46,013 nt of DNA from Bacteroidota bacterium. Its GTDB lineage: Bacteria; Bacteroidota; Bacteroidia; Bacteroidales; JAAUTT01. The notes under the pieces are model-generated. The model saw nothing but the letters and a program-made list of their open reading frames with translations. It had not been told where the DNA came from and searched no databases. The stretch lies in assembly GCA_021779665.1 (NCBI GenBank), contig JAJYAG010000033.1, positions 1 to 46,013 of the forward strand, read 5' to 3'. Position 1 is the first letter of the stretch, and every line of letters starts with the position of its first letter. The position numbers and the translations under genes are program-made. Below, one piece after another: positions 40,398 to 46,013 of this stretch.

Positions 40398-42956
40398 TTA
40401 TTTTAGGTATGAAGGGTCGAATTCCACTAGAGTCAAATGGTTAGGATTATCAAAAACTGTATGCATTACGATATATGCCATATTTCCGATTACATATGAA
40501 TGTTGGATAAATTGGTATTTTTCAGGAAAATTAAAAAGATACGACCATTTCTTTTGAATTAAATCGAACTCCCAACATTCATCATGAAATCTCCCCAATT
40601 GGAAATACATTTTATTGTTTTGAAAATAAAAAGGTTGAGGTGTGCTATACTGATCGCTTGTTGCTGGAGTAGTACAGATATTCTCCAGGGAATTAACTGA
40701 CGGATCAAATTTCCAAATATTGAACTTATTAAATATATATATGAAATTCCCAACTCTGAATGTGTGTATACTAACATTACGATCTATACCAATACTTTTT
40801 ATCAAAGTCCACTTTTTTGAACTTATATCATACTCCCAAATTTCATTATATGTAGTATATGAGTAAGTACTGCTATTATATGAAGAACCACCTATTAGGT
40901 AGCCTTTTCCGTTATATGAAAATCCTTTTGCATCAGCTCGTCCTTGTCCGGGGAAGTCGTTTAAAGTAGTATATGTTCTTGTAGCAGGATCAAATTCGAA
41001 AAACGATTTCAAATAAACATAATAAGGAGAAATAGGTCCATTATTTATATTGTACCCGGTGCAAATAAAAATTTTACTTCCACCTGAGAAGGTAGCAGGA
41101 GTGTTAATTTTAGGAAAAACATTATCGATCTGAATTGGTGCTGCTGAATTGTGATCATAGTAATAATCTGTGTTACCTAACCCGGATCTTAAACTTATAA
41201 AAAAATTCTGGGTATCATCATTCTCATAAAAACTCCAGTTGCCGCCACTGAATGTAATATTTCTAAAGTCTTTATTCAGTTTAACCGGGGCATCCCATTG
41301 GATGCAATTACTAAGAATTGCCGGGTTGGAACCAGGAGTGGATAATACAACAGAATAATTTCCTCTAAAAGAAGCTGGCATTTTGCATTGAAAAATTGTG
41401 CTCGTAACTTTTGATGCTCCTGAAAACTGAATGCCTGACTCCTGCAATGATACATTGGTCGCACTGGGATGGAAGTATTTCCCCTTAATGGTTATTAATG
41501 GATTTTTATAATCTGTCGGTCCAATTACTTCTTGTATTACGGGATCCGGTATTTTATATTCAAGGTTTTCAGGGTAGACATAATTATCACCTTCTAAAAA
41601 CAATTTTTTATAATAATATTGGTGATTTAAAGAGATCAGAACCTTTAAAGCAGAGCTGCTTACTGATATCACCTGGACATTTTCTGCTTTGTAAACAGTT
41701 TCTCCAAAGTATACCTTCCAATTTTTTATAACATCAAAATTCCGTCCTGTTATTATTAAAGTATCTCCCCATGATGCGTCCGAGAGACTTGTTACTTCAG
41801 GAATTCTATAATTAAATACATTTTCATAAGTAATAGAGAAAGAGCCGTCAGAGATTACTATCGGGAAATTACCTGATTTAGGGAGTAGAGGCATGGAGAC
41901 TGTTAAAGTTGTGTCGGTTTTTGATTTAACCGGAGCGTCAGTTCCGTTGATACTTACTTTTGCATACAGGGTCCTGATGTTATTGGTCTTTATTGTTACC
42001 TGCGTTCCGGTGGTTCCGGTTTCAGGTGTAATTGATTTTATATTTCCAGCAATGAAGTTGAATTTTTGTGAAGCTTTAAACCGAAAGCTGTTTATTTTTA
42101 AAGCTACATCTGAAACCGATGAATTCAGATTGTAGGGTACAACCGTTTCAGCTACTGTGTCCGAAAGACTTTTAAGTGTTGTAATAATATTATTGAAGAA
42201 AACGCCTTGAGCATATTTCAGGTTTTTACCTTTAATTTTAACAGTTGTATTCCACGAACCCGAAGTAGGCTCTATGGAAGTAACCTCAACATTCGGCACC
42301 AAAGTAAATGCCTGCTCGCCGGGATATAAAACATTCATAAATTTTATACCAATTTTACATTTTGCTGTATCAAGTTCAATAGGAACGATGGTTTTAATTT
42401 CTGTACTTGTACTGCTTACATTCATGCCGGTTTTATCTCCGAACATCACAAACATCTGATAAGTATTATTACTGAAATTTTTTCCATGGATCACAATGGT
42501 GTCACCCCAGCTTCCCGTGGCCGGAGTAATTGAAGTTATCTCAGGTTTATGGCTCCCCAGACTTACAAAATCCATCTCATTCCCAAATATTGTTAAAGTT
42601 GGAGTTTGGATAAACGCCTTGAAATAATACTTTTTCCCTTCGGCCATGGCTCTGCTTGCCGAAGCTTTAAATTCGCCTGTGTTTCGGGTGGTGCCAAGAG
42701 AAACTTTTTCAACATAAGTGGTCGATCCCGGATATTCTGTCCAAACAAACCCATAGTCCAATATCTCACAGTCCGCCGGAATATCTATAATCTCTCCTTT
42801 AAAAACAGCCCCGGTATCCGATATCATTTCAACAAACAAGGTTCTGACACGGGGAAACCCGGTATCACCTAATTCATGCTGTTTACAGCTAAAAAAAATA
42901 AATGAGAATGCAAATAATGCAGAAAAAACAGTTAAGCGGTTCAAGGTAGTTTTCAT
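40398..42956 (-). CDS. Surface lipoprotein with IPT/TIG and Kelch repeats
   Basis: An 852-residue lipoprotein (lipobox FFSC near 23-26 of MKTTLNRLTVFSALFAFSFI then FFSC). After a fibronectin-like region (about 35-130) come five IPT/TIG-like modules, recognised by repeats of 'P-x-(I/V)-x-S-(I)-x-P-x-(S/T)-G-x-W-G/N-D/T-T' with the KGKNF or HGKNF ending (SWGDTIVIHGKNF; SWNTTVKIKGKNL; TTGTQVTIKTNNI; SWGDTLIITGRNF; NPLITIKGKYF). The last 280 residues hold Kelch-type blades (WEYDISSKKWTLI; GKGYLIGG; WKFDPSVNSLE; WEFDLIQKKWSYL). This suggests a rigid stalk with a beta-propeller head for binding or for display; ligand unknown. ATG 42956 is chosen because the longer frame starts in AT-rich leader sequence. 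Confidence 0.85.
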   Translation of the reverse strand: MKTTLNRLTVFSALFAFSFIFFSCKQHELGDTGFPRVRTLFVEMISDTGAVFKGEIIDIPADCEILDYGFVWTEYPGSTTYVEKVSLGTTRNTGEFKASASRAMAEGKKYYFKAFIQTPTLTIFGNEMDFVSLGSHKPEITSITPATGSWGDTIVIHGKNFSNNTYQMFVMFGDKTGMNVSSTSTEIKTIVPIELDTAKCKIGIKFMNVLYPGEQAFTLVPNVEVTSIEPTSGSWNTTVKIKGKNLKYAQGVFFNNIITTLKSLSDTVAETVVPYNLNSSVSDVALKINSFRFKASQKFNFIAGNIKSITPETGTTGTQVTIKTNNIRTLYAKVSINGTDAPVKSKTDTTLTVSMPLLPKSGNFPIVISDGSFSITYENVFNYRIPEVTSLSDASWGDTLIITGRNFDVIKNWKVYFGETVYKAENVQVISVSSSALKVLISLNHQYYYKKLFLEGDNYVYPENLEYKIPDPVIQEVIGPTDYKNPLITIKGKYFHPSATNVSLQESGIQFSGASKVTSTIFQCKMPASFRGNYSVVLSTPGSNPAILSNCIQWDAPVKLNKDFRNITFSGGNWSFYENDDTQNFFISLRSGLGNTDYYYDHNSAAPIQIDNVFPKINTPATFSGGSKIFICTGYNINNGPISPYYVYLKSFFEFDPATRTYTTLNDFPGQGRADAKGFSYNGKGYLIGGSSYNSSTYSYTTYNEIWEYDISSKKWTLIKSIGIDRNVSIHTFRVGNFIYIFNKFNIWKFDPSVNSLENICTTPATSDQYSTPQPFYFQNNKMYFQLGRFHDECWEFDLIQKKWSYLFNFPEKYQFIQHSYVIGNMAYIVMHTVFDNPNHLTLVEFDPSYLK

Positions 42957-43078
42957 AAAAGTTAGCGTTGGTTTCCTAAAATGGTTAGTCGCCAGTGCGA
43001 ATATAATATTATTATCAAACCAAAAATTAAACTGCATAAAAAAGTGAATATGTTAAATGGTACTTTTAAGGCCTCTTT

Positions 43079-43086
43079 TATATTTG
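43079..43086 (+). promoter_or_regulatory. Candidate -7 box for the outer-membrane-type gene
   Basis: TATATTTG matches the Bacteroidota -7 consensus exactly and lies 43 bases before the ATG at 43130. The -33 region (about 43055) has no clear TTG. The opposite strand has TATATTCG at 43005-42998, one base off, for the divergent lipoprotein gene. Confidence 0.5.
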
Positions 43087-43129
43087 AAAAAAATTACTAT
43101 GTTTATTGCCAGTTTTATTAACCACACAC

Positions 43130-44398
43130 ATGAAAAAATTACTAACCAACCTGGCTTTCATCTTTGCTTGTACCACTGCAATGATAGCTCAGGCCGACTA
43201 CCGCAAGGGTTACATAGTTAAACTTAATGGCGATACGCTGTTCGGGTTCGTCAATTATCAAAAGGAAGCCGTTAACAATTCCACCTGTAATTTCAAGCGT
43301 TTCGATATTGCCTTTCCTGTAAACTATTCGCCTGAAAAGCTGAAGGCTTATGGTATTTTTGGCGGAAAGCAATATCTCTCGGCAAATATTCACGGTAAGC
43401 AGGTTTTTATTGAATACCTTGTTAAAGGGGAGATTAGTCTCATGTATCTTAACCGGAGCGGGGAGCATTTCTATATTTATTCTGAAAATACAAAGCTCGT
43501 TGAGCTTAAATCCGGGAAAACATTGGATCCCAATGATAATAAGTTGTACGATCGCTATAAAGATTTCCTGAGCGAAAAACTTAAGCCCGGAGATTATAAT
43601 GCACTTATTCAGGACTCAAAGCTTGACGTACGGTCGCTTGTTTACCTGATTAAGTCTTACAACGAAAAGTCTCAATATGCTTTCTTGGTCCCCGAAAGAC
43701 CAAAAGAGAAAAGTATGATAATGGATTACAATTTGTTAGGAACTAACAAGTTTCACATAGGTGTTATGGGAGGAACTTCGTTTTACAAATTTTCGGCAAC
43801 CGTTAAGGATAATTTATATTTTTATTTGTCTAATGCAGATTATAAATGGGATGCATCACCCGTAGGCGGAATTTTCGTGAAATGGAATGTTTCCAGGACC
43901 CGCCCGCAATGGTCGGTTCAAACTAACCTTATGTACCATGAAGTATCGTTATATGGCTTTTCAAAAGCCGTTAAACCTTCCAATAAGGATTTAATGCTTT
44001 ATGACGATGTTTTTGTTGATTTTAATGAGCTGAAAATCCAGTTCCTCGTAAATTATTCACTTCTGAAATCGAATTTTAATATTCTTCCTCATTTTGGCAT
44101 TGGTACATCTAAACGGTTTAGTCCGACTTTCTTAAGATTTTTTGAAGAGTTAAATACAACCAACAATGTTGTTAAAACGGCAGAATTCAGGGATATAAAA
44201 GTAAATAGCGGCGAATATGTGGCCATTGGTGGTGCTACTTTAGAATACAAATTATCGGATGCCCGCTCGGTCTTTATGAATCTGGATTGTGAATACGGAT
44301 CAACATTAATTGATGTTAAGGACCAGTCGTATTACAGGGATCTGGAGCTTAAACCCAGAGGTATTGCTGTAAATGTAACTCTTGGAATTACTTTGTAA
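43130..44398 (+). CDS. Outer-membrane-type protein of unknown function
   Basis: A 422-residue exported protein with signal peptide (NLAFIFACTTAMIAQA). The N-terminal mature part starts DYRKGYIVKLNGDTLFGFV, a Bacteroidota motif seen in exported proteins; a mixed region follows to about 215. From about 220 strands of membrane-barrel type appear (FHIGVMGGTSFYKFSA, LYFYLSNADYKWD, VGGIFVKWNVSRT, WSVQTNLMYHEVSLYGF) and the protein ends in VNVTLGITL, a C-terminal strand as in outer-membrane proteins. I recognise no family with a known role. ATG 43130 puts the signal at the N-terminus; an upstream ATG at 43106 would add 8 residues. Confidence 0.7.
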   Translation: MKKLLTNLAFIFACTTAMIAQADYRKGYIVKLNGDTLFGFVNYQKEAVNNSTCNFKRFDIAFPVNYSPEKLKAYGIFGGKQYLSANIHGKQVFIEYLVKGEISLMYLNRSGEHFYIYSENTKLVELKSGKTLDPNDNKLYDRYKDFLSEKLKPGDYNALIQDSKLDVRSLVYLIKSYNEKSQYAFLVPERPKEKSMIMDYNLLGTNKFHIGVMGGTSFYKFSATVKDNLYFYLSNADYKWDASPVGGIFVKWNVSRTRPQWSVQTNLMYHEVSLYGFSKAVKPSNKDLMLYDDVFVDFNELKIQFLVNYSLLKSNFNILPHFGIGTSKRFSPTFLRFFEELNTTNNVVKTAEFRDIKVNSGEYVAIGGATLEYKLSDARSVFMNLDCEYGSTLIDVKDQSYYRDLELKPRGIAVNVTLGITL

Positions 44399-44420
44399 TT
44401 GAAGAAGTTGAGAAGGTGAT

Positions 44421-44475
44421 TGAACGCAATCGAAATCGACGGTCTTAACATGGGGTTGTATCTCGATTGCGCTCA
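44421..44475. terminator. Hairpin between convergent genes
   Basis: CGCAATCGA (44425-44433) pairs with TCGATTGCG (44463-44471), with TGA/TCA and GAT/ATC extensions after small bulges. It lies between the convergent outer-membrane-type gene and metF. A T-rich tail is missing. The TTGCGCTCAGT-like ends resemble dispersed repeats of this phylum. Confidence 0.5.
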
Positions 44476-44505
44476 GTGGCCGAATATGCAAAAAAAGGGG
44501 TTTGA

Positions 44506-45369
44506 TTATCTCAGCAGTGTCTCAAAAATTTCCACCGTAGCCCTTGACTTGTTCAAGGTATAAAAGTGAATTCCGGGAGACCCCATAATCAGTAAATCGC
44601 GGCATTGTTGAATCGCGTAATCCATCCCAATCTGGTAAACTTTTGAGGGTTTATCCTTGTAACTTTCCATCATATCCAACAATGCCTGTGGCAGCGAACC
44701 TCCGCTCATATTCGTGAAGCGTTTTATTTGCTGATATGCGGTAATAGGTATAATGCCAGGTATAATGCGGCAATTAATTCCTTCGGCTTTAGCTTTGGCC
44801 ACAAAGTCAAAGTACTGGTTATTATTAAAGAAGAGTTGTGTTACCAGGAAATCGGCACCAGCATCTACTTTTTTCCTTAGGTTTATTATATCGTTACTGA
44901 TAGAATCAGCTTCGGGATGTTTCTCAGGGTAAGCGGCACTCCCAATACATATATCGAAGTTGGTCCTGGCAAAAGCAATGAGTTCGCTGGCATAAGAAAA
45001 TCCTTCAGGATGTGGCATAAAGGCCCCTTGTCCTTTAGGTGGGTCACCACGCAAAAGCATAGCGTTATCGAGGCCCAGCTCTTTTAACTTTTTAAGATCG
45101 TCTTCTATTTTACTTCGCGATGCGTTAACACAGGTGTAATGCGCCATGGTAGTCAGGCCGATCTTATTCTGAAGGTAATCCACAAGGGCAAATGTCCGCT
45201 CCTGGGTTGATCCGCCTGCTCCGTAAGTTACCGTGACAAAGGATGGATTGAGCTTTACAAGTTGGCCAACATTAAATCCAAAATCCACAGCCGAAATTTC
45301 ATCCTTCGGCGGGAAAAACTCAAACGAATAGGTTCTAGGTTGGGTTTTGAAGAGTTCTGTTATTTTCAT
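44506..45369 (-). CDS. metF: 5,10-methylenetetrahydrofolate reductase
   Basis: A 287-residue FAD enzyme that reduces methylene-THF to methyl-THF, feeding the methionine synthase next to it. The N-terminus SFEFFPPK (about 14-21) is the conserved start of the TIM barrel with the catalytic Glu; FVTVTYGAGGS (about 45-55) and LLRGDPP (about 105-111) are family signatures, and DAGADFLVTQLFF (about 170-182) lies near the flavin. Length is that of the bacterial single-domain enzyme. ATG 45369 is chosen (KITELF) over an earlier ATG that adds 8 residues. The gap to metH is 159 bases and holds a strong hairpin and a dispersed repeat, so read-through from metH may be limited. Confidence 0.97.
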   Translation of the reverse strand: MKITELFKTQPRTYSFEFFPPKDEISAVDFGFNVGQLVKLNPSFVTVTYGAGGSTQERTFALVDYLQNKIGLTTMAHYTCVNASRSKIEDDLKKLKELGLDNAMLLRGDPPKGQGAFMPHPEGFSYASELIAFARTNFDICIGSAAYPEKHPEADSISNDIINLRKKVDAGADFLVTQLFFNNNQYFDFVAKAKAEGINCRIIPGIIPITAYQQIKRFTNMSGGSLPQALLDMMESYKDKPSKVYQIGMDYAIQQCRDLLIMGSPGIHFYTLNKSRATVEIFETLLR

Positions 45370-45443
45370 GGCTGTTTGGTTACGGGTTGTCAATTAAATT
45401 CTCTCGCTTTGCTCGAAATGGCGGGCAGCTCTGAAAGAATAGG

Positions 45444-45479
45444 GGAAAAGGAGGGAGGCTTCGCCACCCTACTTTTTCC
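45444..45479. terminator. Imperfect hairpin in the metH-metF gap
   Basis: GGAAAAGGAGGGAGGC pairs with GCCACCCTACTTTTTCC with a TTC loop and a few mismatches. On the minus strand, in the direction of transcription, it ends in TTTTCCCC. It could end metH transcription or weaken metF expression. It might also be a dispersed repeat. Confidence 0.5.
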
Positions 45480-45494
45480 ACACCTATGTAAACT

Positions 45495-45520
45495 GTCATT
45501 CCTAACGGAGTGAGGAATCT
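45495..45520. repeat. Dispersed GTCATTCC palindromic repeat
   Basis: GTCATTCCTAACGGAGTGAG followed by GAATCT contains ATTCCT and AGGAAT around a nine-base loop. The same opening GTCATTCC occurs in the hairpin at 8190. Elements of this type are common between genes in Bacteroidota. Confidence 0.45.
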
Positions 45521-45528
45521 CATGATAA

Positions 45529-46013
45529 TTATTTATAATTAATGTTCGACGCCAGCAATCTCTCTACCTGCATCACCTCCATTCCTTTGCGGCGGGCGTA
45601 ATCTTCAACCTGATCGCGGCCTATCTTATCCACAAAGAAATATTTCGATTGCGGATGGGCAAAGATCAAGCCGCTTACCGATGCTGCCGGCAACATGGAG
45701 AAGCTGTCGGTGAGGGTTACCTCGGTTAGTTTTTCTGCCTGAAGCAGATCGAACAGGGTGCGCTTTTCGGAATGGTCGGGGCAGGCCGGATAGCCGTGTG
45801 CCGGACGGATGCCTACGTATTTTTCGAGGAACATATCGTCGAGCGACATATTTTCGTCGGGATTGTAGCCCCAGATTTCCTTACGTACTTTTTCGTGTAT
45901 CAGTTCAGTAAAAGCTTCTGCTAAACGGTCAGCGAGCGCTTTTACCGAAATAGCGTTGTAATCGTCGAATTTCTTTTCGAACATCTTTACAAGGTCGTTA
46001 GCGCCTAAGCAGA
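45529..46013 (-). CDS. metH: Methionine synthase (B12-dependent), C-terminal activation domain, 5' part outside window
   Basis: The frame is open to base 46013 and beyond and stops at 45529-45531, giving the last 160 residues or so of MetH. The visible part is the SAM-binding activation domain: [30 protein letters not shown], the SAM motif [15 protein letters not shown], and the C-terminal [20 protein letters not shown]. This domain reductively remethylates cob(II)alamin with SAM. The residue string CLGANDLVK before the first methionine of the visible part continues the family alignment (GLGADKL in others), so the internal ATG at 45984 is not a start. It is the upstream partner of metF. Confidence 0.96.
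   Translation of the reverse strand, partial: CLGANDLVKMFEKKFDDYNAISVKALADRLAEAFTELIHEKVRKEIWGYNPDENMSLDDMFLEKYVGIRPAHGYPACPDHSEKRTLFDLLQAEKLTEVTLTDSFSMLPAASVSGLIFAHPQSKYFFVDKIGRDQVEDYARRKGMEVMQVERLLASNINYK

Noticed and set aside
1-46013. rRNA, tRNA, insertion sequences, integrases or phage genes
   Set aside because: I looked for them along both strands and saw none; an automated search would be needed to exclude a divergent tRNA.

Overview
The window reads as a chromosomal segment of a Bacteroidota bacterium, most like the Bacteroidales/Marinilabiliales side of the phylum. The reasons are three MacB/FtsX-type permeases ending in the same PVEALRYE tail, a paired DUF3857 transglutaminase locus, a giant alpha-2-macroglobulin-like protein carrying a SusC-type segment, many SPII lipoproteins, TAnnTTTG-like -7 boxes, few clear Shine-Dalgarno sites, and short heptameric intergenic repeats. 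I found no rRNA, tRNA, CRISPR array, insertion sequence or phage gene. This assignment is inference from gene content, not from a marker phylogeny.

Layout. 1-3.8 kb (minus): an acyltransferase cut by the window edge, a LysE-type exporter and aspS. 4.0-9.3 kb (mostly plus): an envelope protein with a TolB-like region and a predicted barrel, a hybrid sensor kinase, a frameshifted GNAT acetyltransferase, an HU protein (minus) and a lone cysteine-rich PAS protein. 9.3-17.3 kb (minus): an ABC export locus with one ATPase, three long permeases and the 25-codon tail of a lost fourth permease. 17.34-17.82 kb: a 482-bp divergent control region with a sigma-54-like promoter, two tandem palindromes and an array of nine 21-bp repeats. 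17.8-23.8 kb (plus): UspA, a small membrane protein, then UbiA, type III polyketide synthase, methyltransferase, FAD hydroxylase and a membrane-associated methyltransferase-like protein, many with overlapping ends. 23.9-29.9 kb (plus): a DUF748/AsmA-like protein, BON protein, candidate small RNA, lipoprotein, CsbD-like protein, exported amidase and lipoprotein. 30.0-43.0 kb: envelope proteins, namely the alpha-2-macroglobulin/SusC hybrid, a TPR lipoprotein, two DUF3857 proteins and an IPT/Kelch lipoprotein. 43.1-46.0 kb: an outer-membrane-type protein, metF, and the 3' end of metH.

How the genes work together. The clearest system is the biosynthetic operon at 18.56-23.81 kb. A type III PKS with an intact Cys-His-Asn triad would make a phenolic or pyrone lipid; a UbiA-family enzyme, an aromatic-hydroxylase-type flavoprotein and two methyltransferase-like proteins would tailor it, probably at the membrane. 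The Streptomyces srs operon (type III PKS, methyltransferase, flavoprotein hydroxylase making methylated phenolic lipids and quinones) is the closest characterised logic known to me, but this version adds a UbiA enzyme and a second, membrane-anchored methyltransferase. The adjacent ABC locus diverges from the same control region, so the two could share regulation, although nothing in the sequence proves that. metF and metH sit together and serve methionine and methyl-folate recycling.
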